The notes under the pieces: model-generated
The model's database searches: none
What the model was told of the DNA's origin: nothing
The model's input: only the letters and a program-made list of their open reading frames with translations
Shown: positions 23,654-31,400 of the stretch, one piece after another
Numbering within the stretch: position 1 is the first letter of the stretch
Layout of the letters: every line of letters begins with the position of its first letter
Source: DATGWF01 sp035299585
Lineage (GTDB): Bacteria > Actinomycetota > Actinomycetes > Actinomycetales > Microbacteriaceae
Direction of reading: 5' to 3'
NCBI GenBank assembly: GCA_035299585.1
Contig: DATGWF010000096.1
Location: 1 to 32,972, forward strand
DNA length: 32,972 bases
Program-made: the position numbers and the translations under genes

Positions 23654-23982
23654 GCGCCGAACGCGTGTGTTCGGTGGCTGAACTCGAACCCAACAGTGCC
23701 CGAAAGATTGTCCTCGACGGCAAGGCCATTGCGGTCGTGAAGGACAGCGAGGGCGAGGTGTACGCAATCGGCGATGTCTGCACGCACGGTGACATTTCGC
23801 TCTCTGAAGGTTTTGTCGAGGGTCAGACACTCGAGTGCTGGGCGCACGGGTCGAAGTTCGACCTGTGTACCGGCAAGCCGCTCAACCTTCCCGCCTACGA
23901 ACCCGTTCCGGTGTACGCCGTGACCATCTCCGACGGCGACGTATTCATTGACCCGACCGTCACGGTCTCCGCTTCAGCCTAG
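23650..23982 (+). CDS. Rieske-type 2Fe-2S ferredoxin of the suf operon
   Basis: This 110-residue protein is a soluble Rieske ferredoxin of the type annotated as non-heme iron oxygenase ferredoxin subunit. The cluster ligands are Cys44 and His46 in CTHGD and Cys63 and His66 in CWAHGSKF, a C-X-H...C-X2-H pattern. There is no membrane segment or signal. In actinobacterial suf operons a gene of this kind commonly lies between sufD and sufC. Its place there suggests that it supplies electrons for, or acts as a target or carrier in, cluster assembly rather than belonging to an oxygenase; no oxygenase gene is nearby. This role is inference from context. Confidence 0.93.
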   Translation: MSAERVCSVAELEPNSARKIVLDGKAIAVVKDSEGEVYAIGDVCTHGDISLSEGFVEGQTLECWAHGSKFDLCTGKPLNLPAYEPVPVYAVTISDGDVFIDPTVTVSASA

Positions 23983-23993
23983 AAAGCACGCAC

Positions 23994-24755
23994 ATGTCTA
24001 CTCTTGAAATCCGTAACCTGCACGTTCAGATCACGACCGACCAGGGTGTCCGCGAGATTCTCCGCGGAGTTGACCTCACGATCGAGTCCGGTCAAATTCA
24101 CGCGATCATGGGCCCGAACGGTTCGGGCAAGTCCACGCTCGCGTACACAATTGCCGGGCACCCGCGCTACGAAGTGACCGAGGGTTCCATCACCCTCGAC
24201 GGCGAAGATGTCCTCGAAATGAGCGTTGATGAGCGCGCTCGTGCCGGCCTGTTCCTCGCCATGCAGTACCCGGTGGAAGTTCCCGGCATCACCGTGACCA
24301 ACTTCCTTCGCACCGCCAAGACCGCCATTTCGGGCGAGGCGCCCGCGATTCGCTCCTGGACAAAGGATGTTTCGGCGGCGATGGAGAACCTCCGGATGGA
24401 CAAGTCCTTCGCTCAGCGCAACGTCAACGAGGGGTTCTCTGGTGGTGAAAAGAAGCGCCACGAGATTCTGCAGCTCGAGTTGCTTCAGCCGAAGTTTGCC
24501 GTCCTCGACGAAACAGACTCCGGTCTTGACGTGGACGCGCTCAAGATTGTCTCCGAGGGTGTCAACCGAGCCCACCAGAACAACGGGCTCGGCGTGTTGC
24601 TCATCACCCACTACACGCGAATCTTGCGTTACATCAAGCCCGACTTCGTTCACGTGTTCGTGAACGGCAAGGTTGCTGAAGAGGGTGGCCCCGAGCTCGC
24701 CGAGCGCCTTGAAGACGAGGGTTACGACCGCTACCTCGCCGCCATCGCCGAGTAA
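23994..24755 (+). CDS. sufC: Fe-S cluster assembly ATPase SufC
   Basis: SufC is the ABC-type ATPase of the SufBC2D scaffold; ATP binding reshapes SufB and SufD during cluster formation. It is cytoplasmic and not a transporter. The 253-residue protein has Walker A GPNGSGKST (40-48), the signature FSGGEKKRHEILQ, in which the usual ABC LSGGQ is replaced by the SufC-specific SGGEKKR, and Walker B with AVLDETDSGLD, followed by the switch His in LITHYTRIL. The gene starts 11 bases after the ferredoxin stop and is followed 2 bases later by the SufT-like gene. Confidence 0.98.
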   Translation: MSTLEIRNLHVQITTDQGVREILRGVDLTIESGQIHAIMGPNGSGKSTLAYTIAGHPRYEVTEGSITLDGEDVLEMSVDERARAGLFLAMQYPVEVPGITVTNFLRTAKTAISGEAPAIRSWTKDVSAAMENLRMDKSFAQRNVNEGFSGGEKKRHEILQLELLQPKFAVLDETDSGLDVDALKIVSEGVNRAHQNNGLGVLLITHYTRILRYIKPDFVHVFVNGKVAEEGGPELAERLEDEGYDRYLAAIAE

Positions 24756-24757
24756 TC

Positions 24758-25093
24758 ATGTCGGAGATGGGAACACTTGCGCCCGAGCGCGCTGAAGAGC
24801 TCCTTGAGGCCCTCAAGGAGGTCATGGACCCCGAACTCGGCATCAACATCGTCGATCTCGGACTGATCTACGACCTCGGCTGGGACGACGAGCACAATGC
24901 GCTCATCATCCACATGACGCTCACGAGCGCCGGTTGCCCGCTGACAGATGTCATCGAGGAGCAAACCGGCCAGGCCCTCGACGGGCATGTGGAGGCGTTC
25001 CGGATCAACTGGGTCTGGATGCCGCCGTGGGGCCCGGAGAAAATCACCGAAGACGGACGCGACATGATGCGAGCGCTCGGCTTCTCCATCTAG
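24758..25093 (+). CDS. sufT: SufT-like metal-sulfur cluster assembly factor (DUF59/MIP18 family)
   Basis: The 111-residue protein belongs to the DUF59 (MIP18/PaaD-like) family; members named SufT help mature iron-sulfur proteins. Family motifs are DPELGINIVDLGLIY (24-38) and TSAGCPLTD with Cys60, the conserved cysteine. The C-terminal WMPPWGPEKITEDGRDMMRALGF block is also characteristic. It begins 2 bases after sufC and is the last gene of the operon; the cysteine desulfurase sufS and carrier sufU, which often lie between sufC and this gene, are missing from the cluster and must be elsewhere. The gene faces the valS-linked small gene, 20 bases away. Confidence 0.94.
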   Translation: MSEMGTLAPERAEELLEALKEVMDPELGINIVDLGLIYDLGWDDEHNALIIHMTLTSAGCPLTDVIEEQTGQALDGHVEAFRINWVWMPPWGPEKITEDGRDMMRALGFSI

Positions 25094-25113
25094 AAGAACG
25101 ACAGTGGCGGCAT

Positions 25114-25341
25114 CTACCAGTCGTCGCCATTTTCGTGGTCTGCATTGTGCTCCTCTGCCGACGAACCGTCCTGGAGTTCCAAGCCCGAATCGTGTGACAC
25201 GCGGGGCCGTCCCTCAAGCCATGTGAGCGTCCACGAGCCAGAAAGCCCAGCGGCTTCTGCCGCTCGGATACGATCGCACAGCTCCGCCGGGAGTCCCACG
25301 GGAGGTGGATCTCCGGCGGACCAGCGCCGACCAAGCTGCAC
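25114..25341 (-). CDS. Small unrecognised protein coupled to valS
   Basis: I do not recognise this 75-residue protein. It starts with GTG only 2 bases after the valS stop and has no competing gene on either strand. The first about 55 residues look like a folded domain: an RRWSAGDPP opening, the helix-like LPAELCDRIRAAEAAG and SGSWTLTWLEGRPRVSHD. The last 20 residues are acidic and hydrophilic (EEHNADHENGDDW). There is no signal peptide, membrane segment or metal motif. The shortness, the coupling to valS and the sensible amino acid make-up argue for a true gene rather than a chance frame, but only comparison with relatives can confirm it. Function unknown. Confidence 0.6.
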   Translation of the reverse strand: MQLGRRWSAGDPPPVGLPAELCDRIRAAEAAGLSGSWTLTWLEGRPRVSHDSGLELQDGSSAEEHNADHENGDDW

Positions 25342-25343
25342 GG

Positions 25344-27917
25344 CTATTCGACCGGAGCGAGCTCAATGCTCGCGACGCCGAACTCGTCGCCGGCGAGCCA
25401 CTCGAGAGAATCAATCCGGCCCACCGCCTTGAGGTCGGCCGTGATGGCTTCGAGGTGCTCGGGTGCCGCCGGCGAGACAAGTACGGCCTTCGCCACGGGA
25501 GTCTTCTGCGACGCTTTCGCCTCGGTCTTGGCGCGACGTACACCGATGAGCGAGGCACTTGCGACCGCGAGCAGTTCGGGACTCTCGAGGTCGCTGAACT
25601 CCTCGGCGGTCGGCCATGCGGCGTGGTGCACCGAGCCGTCGTGCATCCAGGACCACACCTCCTCAGCGGCAAACGGGAGAACCGGTGCAAAGAGACGAAC
25701 AATCGCCTCGAGTGCAAGATGCAGTGCGACCGCTGCGGACCGGGACTCAGGCCCGTTTGCCGCGTGGGCGCGCTCCTTCACGAGCTCGAGGTAGTCGTCG
25801 CAGAACGTCCAGAAGAACGTTTCCGTGACCTCCAGGGCCCGCGCGTGGTCGTAGTTCTCGTAGGCGGCTGTGGCTGTCTCGATGACCGAGGCGAGGCTGG
25901 AGAGCATCGAGCGGTCGATGCGTTCGGTGACATCACCCAGGTTGCCGTCCGAACCACCAAAGCCCACCGCGAACTTGGCCGCGTTGAGCAGCTTGATCGC
26001 GAGACGCCGGCCAATCTTGATCTGGGTGGGGTCTTGCTCGTTGAAGGCCGCATCCGCACCCAGCTTCGACGATGCCGCCCAGTACCGCACCGCGTCGGAT
26101 CCGTGCTGTTCGAGCAGCGCCGCGGGCGTCACAACGTTGCCCTTCGACTTCGACATCTTCTTGCGGTCTGGGTCGACGATGAAGCCGCTGATGGTGGCGT
26201 TGTGCCAGGGAAGTTCACCGTGCTCGAGTTCGCTGCGGAGCAGCGTCGAGAAGAGCCAGGTGCGGATGATGTCCTGACCCTGCGGGCGAAGCGAATAGGG
26301 GAACACCAGGTTGAACAGTTCCGGGTCGCGTTCCCAGCCGGCGGCCAGCTGCGGCGTGAGAGACGAGGTGGCCCAGGTGTCGAGGATGTCCACCTCGCCC
26401 ACGAATCCGCCCGCGACGCCGCGCTGGGCCTCGGTGTATCCGACCGGGACGTCCGTTGACGGGTCGACCGGGAGCTGTTCGCGGCTCGGCACGAGCGGTG
26501 CGTCGTACTGGACATCACCGTTGGCGTCGATGGGGTACCAAATCGGAATCGGCACACCAAAGAACCGCTGGCGTGACACCAGCCAGTCGCCGGTGAGGCC
26601 GCCCACCCAGTTCTCGTAGCGAACGCGCATGAAGTCGGGGTGCCAGTTGAGTTCGGCACCGGACTTCAAAAGCCGGTCGCGAAGCTCGGTGTGCTTCGCG
26701 CCGTTGCGGATGTACCACTGCCGGGTGGAGACGATCTCGAGCGGCTTGTCGCCCTTCTCGAAGAACTTCACCGGGTGCGAAATGGAACGGATCTCGCCGA
26801 CCATGCGGCCGGCCTCTTGGAGCAATTCGACGATGCGCGCCTTGGCCGAGAACACCGTCTTGCCGCCGAGTTCGGCGTATGCGGCCCGACCCGACTCGCT
26901 GTCAATCGCCTCGGGCGCCTCGGCCGCGAAGCGTCCGTCAAAGCCGATGACGGCTCGGTTCGGGAGGCTGAGTTCACGCCACCAAATGACGTCGGTCACG
27001 TCGCCGAAGGTACAGATCATGGCGATGCCGGTGCCTTTGTCCGGTTGTGCCAGGTGGTGCGCCACGACGGGCACCTCAACATCGAACAGCGGCGTCCGCA
27101 CGGTGGTGCCAAACAGTGCCTGGTAGCGCTCGTCGCTCGGGTGCGCCACCAACGCGACACACGACGGCAACAACTCCGGGCGGGTCGTGTCGATCTCGAG
27201 GAGCGAACCGTCCGGCTTGGCAAACGTGATGCGGTGATACGCGCCGGGTTGCTCTCGATCTTCCAGCTCCGCCTGAGCGACCGCTGTGCGGAAGGTGACA
27301 TCCCACAGCGTCGGCGCGAAGTCCTGATAGGCCTCGCCGCGCTCGAGGTTATTGAGGAAGGCGAGCTGGGAGGTGAACAGTGCCTCCCGGCCGATGGTGC
27401 GGTAGGTCTGCGTCCAGTCGACGGAGAGGCCGAGGCGTCGCCACAGGTCTTCGAACTGCTTTTCGTCTTCGACGGTCAACTTCTCGCAGAGCTCGATGAA
27501 GTTCCGTCGCGAGATAGGAAGCTGATCCGCTGCCTTCGAGCTCTTGTTGTCGCCACCCTCGAACGGGGGAGTGAAGTTTGGCACGTAGGGCAGGCTCGGG
27601 TCGCAGCGCACACCGTAGTAGTTCTGCACTCGACGCTCGGTCGGCAGACCGTTGTCGTCCCAGCCCATCGGGTAGAACACGCTCTTGCCCCGCATGCGCT
27701 GGAACCGGGCAATGACGTCCGTGTGGGTGTAGGAGAACACGTGACCGATGTGCAGCGAGCCAGACGCCGTCGGGGGCGGCGTGTCGATCGAGTACAGGCA
27801 GTCAGGCTTTGCGCTCGAGCGGTCAAAGCGGTACGTGCCGAGTTGCTCCCAGTGCGAAGACCATTTGTCCTCGAGTCCTTCGAGGGCGGGCTTGTCGGGA
27901 ATCTGGGAGTGCGACAT
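25344..27917 (-). CDS. valS: Valyl-tRNA synthetase
   Basis: ValRS is a class I synthetase that charges tRNA-Val and edits mischarged threonine. The ATG at 27917 has GGAG 4 bases upstream; the frame extends 11 residues further but without a better site. The 857-residue product shows the signature HIGH (56-59, in GSLHIGHVFSYTHTD) and KMSKS (587-591, in KKMSKSKGN). The central editing domain starts with TTRPELLPSCVALVAHP. The TERRVQNYYGVRCDPSLPY stretch after HIGH fits the shorter form of ValRS found in actinobacteria and archaea. No long C-terminal coiled-coil arm is obvious, again matching that form. It is divergent from ileS; no T-box is seen on its side. Confidence 0.97.
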   Translation of the reverse strand: MSHSQIPDKPALEGLEDKWSSHWEQLGTYRFDRSSAKPDCLYSIDTPPPTASGSLHIGHVFSYTHTDVIARFQRMRGKSVFYPMGWDDNGLPTERRVQNYYGVRCDPSLPYVPNFTPPFEGGDNKSSKAADQLPISRRNFIELCEKLTVEDEKQFEDLWRRLGLSVDWTQTYRTIGREALFTSQLAFLNNLERGEAYQDFAPTLWDVTFRTAVAQAELEDREQPGAYHRITFAKPDGSLLEIDTTRPELLPSCVALVAHPSDERYQALFGTTVRTPLFDVEVPVVAHHLAQPDKGTGIAMICTFGDVTDVIWWRELSLPNRAVIGFDGRFAAEAPEAIDSESGRAAYAELGGKTVFSAKARIVELLQEAGRMVGEIRSISHPVKFFEKGDKPLEIVSTRQWYIRNGAKHTELRDRLLKSGAELNWHPDFMRVRYENWVGGLTGDWLVSRQRFFGVPIPIWYPIDANGDVQYDAPLVPSREQLPVDPSTDVPVGYTEAQRGVAGGFVGEVDILDTWATSSLTPQLAAGWERDPELFNLVFPYSLRPQGQDIIRTWLFSTLLRSELEHGELPWHNATISGFIVDPDRKKMSKSKGNVVTPAALLEQHGSDAVRYWAASSKLGADAAFNEQDPTQIKIGRRLAIKLLNAAKFAVGFGGSDGNLGDVTERIDRSMLSSLASVIETATAAYENYDHARALEVTETFFWTFCDDYLELVKERAHAANGPESRSAAVALHLALEAIVRLFAPVLPFAAEEVWSWMHDGSVHHAAWPTAEEFSDLESPELLAVASASLIGVRRAKTEAKASQKTPVAKAVLVSPAAPEHLEAITADLKAVGRIDSLEWLAGDEFGVASIELAPVE

Positions 27918-27956
27918 ATGTCTCCGAGTCGGGGGAGTTGGAATGGCCAACCGGCC

Positions 27957-27985
27957 TCGATAAGGCTACCGGAGTCAGCTAGGAT
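27957..27985 (+). promoter_or_regulatory. Candidate ileS promoter
   Basis: TCGATA (27957-27962) and TAGGAT (27980-27985) form a -35/-10 pair with a 17-base spacer. Transcription would begin near 27992, immediately before the T-box leader, which supports the assignment. Confidence 0.55.
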
Positions 27986-27991
27986 GGGGGC

Positions 27992-28178
27992 ACAGGCAAC
28001 GATCCGATATCAACGGGGAGTCTTCGGAAGAACGGCCGCGAGAGCGACTCACTAGAACCGAACGGGGCAGGCCCGTCACAGCCGAAGCGGAGCGGTCCGG
28101 GCAACCGGGCAAGCGAGGTGGTACCGCGGAACGCATTCCCACGTTTCGTCCTCGTGGCTGTTTGAACTCTCAGGAGAG
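27992..28178 (+). promoter_or_regulatory. ileS T-box riboswitch, translational (actinobacterial) type
   Basis: The leader has the T-box core GAGGTGGTACCGCGGA (28115-28130). Its TGGT would pair with the ACCA end of uncharged tRNA-Ile. A short Stem I region carries ATC at 28009-28011 (in GATATCAAC), an isoleucine specifier, and ACGGG/CCCGT (28062-28066 and 28072-28076) forms an internal hairpin. Instead of a terminator with a T-run, the 3' end has CCACG/CGTGG with TCCT (28149-28152) in its loop, able to pair with the ileS ribosome binding site AGGAG (28172-28176); that site is also inside CTCT/AGAG (28167-28170 and 28175-28178). This is the arrangement known for translational ileS T-boxes of actinobacteria: uncharged tRNA-Ile frees the ribosome binding site. 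Exact helices are my reading by eye. Confidence 0.9.
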
Positions 28179-28181
28179 CCC

Positions 28182-31100
28182 GTGTACCCCCGCGACAACG
28201 CTGACCACGTTCCCGCATCGCCGAACTTCCCGGCCATCGAGCACCGCATTCTCGAGCAGTGGAAGCAGGGCGATACGTTCCGTCGTTCGATTGCGCAGCG
28301 CGAGGGCGCTCCCGAATGGGTCTTCAACGATGGCCCGCCGTTCGCCAACGGCCTTCCGCACTATGGACACTTGCTCACCGGCTATGCCAAGGATGTGTTC
28401 CCGCGCTTCCAGACCATGCGAGGCAAGCAGGTTCACCGCCGCTTCGGCTGGGACACCCACGGACTTCCTGCCGAGCTTGAGGCCGAGCGCCAACTGGGCA
28501 TCACCGACAAGGTCCAGATCGAAGAGATGGGCATCGCCGCCTTCAATGCCGCCGCCAAGGAATCGGTGTTGCGCTACACGGAGGAGTGGGAAGAGTACGT
28601 CACTCGTCAGGCCCGTTGGGTGGACTTCGAGAACGATTACAAGACGCTCGACCCGGGATTCATGGAGTCGGTGATTTGGGCGTTCAAGCAGCTCTACGAC
28701 AAGGGGCTCGCCTACGAGGGCTACCGCGTGCTTCCGTATTGCTGGCGTGACCAGACACCGCTGTCCAACCATGAGCTCCGCATGGACGACGACGTCTACA
28801 AGATGGTGCAAGACCAGTCGGTCACGGTCACCTTCCCGCTCACCGGTCCGTCCGCTGCGGCCCTCGGCGTGAGTGGTGTCAACGTTCTTGCCTGGACGAC
28901 CACCCCCTGGACGCTCCCAACGAATGCCGCACTCGCAGTCGGCCCGGGGATTCGCTATGTCGTCATCCGCGCCGCGGATGGTGCCGAGTACCTCCTCGCG
29001 GAAGACCTGGTCGGAAACTACCTCAAGGAACTCGGTTTCGAGTCTGCCGCAGACGCCCTGTCTGCGGTGTCTCGAACGTTCCTCGGCAACGAACTCGTCA
29101 ATCTCGAGTACGAACCGATCTTTGACTACTACACCGACCGAGGAACCTGGGGGATGGAACGCGCGTGGCGGATCCTGGTGGACGACTACGTCACCACGAC
29201 CGACGGTACTGGCGTTGTGCACCAGGCGCCAGCCTATGGTGAGGACGACCAACGCGTCTGTCTCGCGGCAGGCATCCCGACGATTGTCTCGCTCGACGAT
29301 TCCGGCCGCTTCCTCTCGGCGGTGACGGACGTCGCCGGCGAACTCTGGCTCGACGCGAACAAGCCGCTCATCAAGCTGCTCCGCGAACGTGGTCGCTTGT
29401 TCCGCGTCGCGAGCTACGAGCACTCCTACCCGCACTGCTGGCGTTGTCGAAACCCACTCATTTACCGAGCCGTCACGAGCTGGTTCATTCGGGTGAGCGA
29501 GTTCCGCGACCGCATGATTGAGCTCAACCAGGAAATCGAGTGGGTGCCCGAGAACGTCAAGGATGGGCAGTTTGGCAAGTGGCTCGAGGGTGCCCGCGAT
29601 TGGTCCATCAGTCGCAACCGGTACTTTGGGTCCCCAATTCCGGTGTGGAAGAGCGACAACCCCGATTACCCGCGCATCGATGTCTATGGCTCCTTTGAAG
29701 AGATTGAGCGCGATTTCGGTCGGCTGCCCCGCAATGCCGAGGGCGAGGTGGATCTGCATCGGCCGTTTGTCGACGAATTGGTTCGCCCCAACCCCGATGA
29801 CCCGAGTGGACAATCCATGATGCGCCGCATTACGGATGTATTCGACGTCTGGTTCGACTCGGGTTCCATGCCATACGCGCAAGCCCACTATCCGTTCGAG
29901 AACCGCGAGTGGTTTGATGCGACGCAACCTGCAGACTTCATCGTGGAATACATCGGCCAGACGAGAGGCTGGTTCTATGTCATGCACGTGCTGTCGACGG
30001 CGCTGTTCGACCGAATCGCGTTCAAGCGGGTCGTGAGTCACGGCATCGTTCTCGGCAACGACGGACAGAAGATGTCGAAGTCCCTGCGCAACTATCCGGA
30101 TGTGTCCGAAGTGTTCGAGCGTGATGGCTCCGACGCGATGCGCTGGTTCTTGATGTCCAGCCCAGTGTTGCGTGGCGGAAATCTCGTCGTCACCGAGGAG
30201 GGTATTCGCGAGGGTGTTCGTCAGGTCATGCTCCCGCTGTGGAGCACCTGGTACTTCTTCTCGCTCTACGCCAATGCGTGTGGGTACGTCGCAACGCCGT
30301 CGACGAGTTCGAGTCACCCGCTCGACCGATACATCCTGGCCAAGACCCACAACCTCGTGGTTGATGTGACGGCGCACCTCGAAGCGCTCGATTCGACCAC
30401 CGCCGCCCAGGTTCTACGTGATTTCGTTGACGTGCTGACCAACTGGTACGTCCGCCGAAGCCGAGACCGTTTCTGGGAGGGTGTGGGTTCCGACGGCTCG
30501 AACGCGGAAGCCTTCGACACGCTCGCCGCCGTGCTTGAGGCGGTTTGCCTCGTGGCCGCGCCGCTCCTTCCGCTTACGGTCGAAGAAATCTGGCGTGGAC
30601 TCACGGGCGGTGAAAGTGTGCACCTGGCAGACTGGCCGGACGCCTCGAGCTACCCGGCCGACGATGGGCTTGTCGCTGCGATGGATGCAATTCGCGCCAT
30701 CACCTCAACATCGCTCTCGCTACGCAAAGCGGCCGGTCGTCGCGTGCGCCTCCCGCTCCCGCAGCTCACGGTTGTCACACCCGGAGCGTCATCGAGCGCG
30801 GTTTTCGCCGATATTGTCCGCGAAGAACTCAACGTGCGGCAGATCGAGTTCCTCGAGTTCGATTCCTCATCGGCGGCTCGATTCGGCCTGTCGCACCGCC
30901 TGACCGTGCACGCCCGCGTTGCCGGTCCGCGGCTCGGGAAGGACGTGCAGCGGATCATTCAGGCCGCGAAAGCCGGAGACTGGAGCGAGTCGGGCGGAGT
31001 GGTCACCGTCGCGGGAACCGTGTTGGAGCCGGGAGAGTTCGACTTGGAACTCACCGCAGACGCCGAGCGCGAAGGAGCTGCGGTAGCCGTGTTGGACAAC

Positions 31101-31400
31101 GGTGGCTTCGTCATCCTCGACACCTCGACCACCCCGGAGCTCGAGCGTGAGGGTCTCGCTCGTGACCTCATTCGGGTCATTCAAGAGGCACGCCGCGCCG
31201 CCGACTTCGACGTGAGTGACCGCATCACCACGCGGGTACAGGGTACGCCCGAGGTCGTCGCTGCCGTCACGGCTCACCAAGAGCTCATTCGTGCAGAGAC
31301 GCTTTCGACCGCGATCGAGGTCGTCGACGGCGACCCGGAGGGCTCGGCAACCGAGCTCGCCGGCGGTGGTCGCGCCGCCGTGGCGGTGACCCGCGCATGA
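28182..31400 (+). CDS. ileS: Isoleucyl-tRNA synthetase, type 2 (eukaryote-like)
   Basis: IleRS is a class I synthetase that charges tRNA-Ile and hydrolyses mischarged valine. The GTG start follows AGGAG by 5 bases, inside the T-box control region. The 1072-residue length and the N-terminal block around GLPHYGH (HIGH-type motif, 60-63), with RFGWDTHGLPAELEAE, place it in the eukaryote-like type 2 group, like M. tuberculosis IleRS, whose members are often naturally resistant to mupirocin. The editing domain includes TWTTTPWTLPTNAAL-like sequence and GTGVVHQAPAYGEDD, and KMSKS is at 630-634. The anticodon-binding domain and C-terminal tail are complete. The stop overlaps the folC start by four bases (ATGA). 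Confidence 0.97.
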   Translation: MYPRDNADHVPASPNFPAIEHRILEQWKQGDTFRRSIAQREGAPEWVFNDGPPFANGLPHYGHLLTGYAKDVFPRFQTMRGKQVHRRFGWDTHGLPAELEAERQLGITDKVQIEEMGIAAFNAAAKESVLRYTEEWEEYVTRQARWVDFENDYKTLDPGFMESVIWAFKQLYDKGLAYEGYRVLPYCWRDQTPLSNHELRMDDDVYKMVQDQSVTVTFPLTGPSAAALGVSGVNVLAWTTTPWTLPTNAALAVGPGIRYVVIRAADGAEYLLAEDLVGNYLKELGFESAADALSAVSRTFLGNELVNLEYEPIFDYYTDRGTWGMERAWRILVDDYVTTTDGTGVVHQAPAYGEDDQRVCLAAGIPTIVSLDDSGRFLSAVTDVAGELWLDANKPLIKLLRERGRLFRVASYEHSYPHCWRCRNPLIYRAVTSWFIRVSEFRDRMIELNQEIEWVPENVKDGQFGKWLEGARDWSISRNRYFGSPIPVWKSDNPDYPRIDVYGSFEEIERDFGRLPRNAEGEVDLHRPFVDELVRPNPDDPSGQSMMRRITDVFDVWFDSGSMPYAQAHYPFENREWFDATQPADFIVEYIGQTRGWFYVMHVLSTALFDRIAFKRVVSHGIVLGNDGQKMSKSLRNYPDVSEVFERDGSDAMRWFLMSSPVLRGGNLVVTEEGIREGVRQVMLPLWSTWYFFSLYANACGYVATPSTSSSHPLDRYILAKTHNLVVDVTAHLEALDSTTAAQVLRDFVDVLTNWYVRRSRDRFWEGVGSDGSNAEAFDTLAAVLEAVCLVAAPLLPLTVEEIWRGLTGGESVHLADWPDASSYPADDGLVAAMDAIRAITSTSLSLRKAAGRRVRLPLPQLTVVTPGASSSAVFADIVREELNVRQIEFLEFDSSSAARFGLSHRLTVHARVAGPRLGKDVQRIIQAAKAGDWSESGGVVTVAGTVLEPGEFDLELTADAEREGAAVAVLDNGGFVILDTSTTPELEREGLARDLIRVIQEARRAADFDVSDRITTRVQGTPEVVAAVTAHQELIRAETLSTAIEVVDGDPEGSATELAGGGRAAVAVTRA

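Noticed and set aside
27918..27975. A valS promoter (TAGCCT on the minus strand at 27963-27968)
   Set aside because: The -10-like hexamer has no -35 at an acceptable distance, so I do not list it as a feature.
25305..28055. Long plus-strand open frames over valS (25305-26459 and 26640-28055)
   Set aside because: Antisense shadows of valS; the second would also run into the ileS leader.
28170..30377. A 735-codon minus-strand open frame inside ileS
   Set aside because: Antisense shadow of a strongly conserved gene; composition is rich in Arg, Val and Glu as expected for reversed codons.
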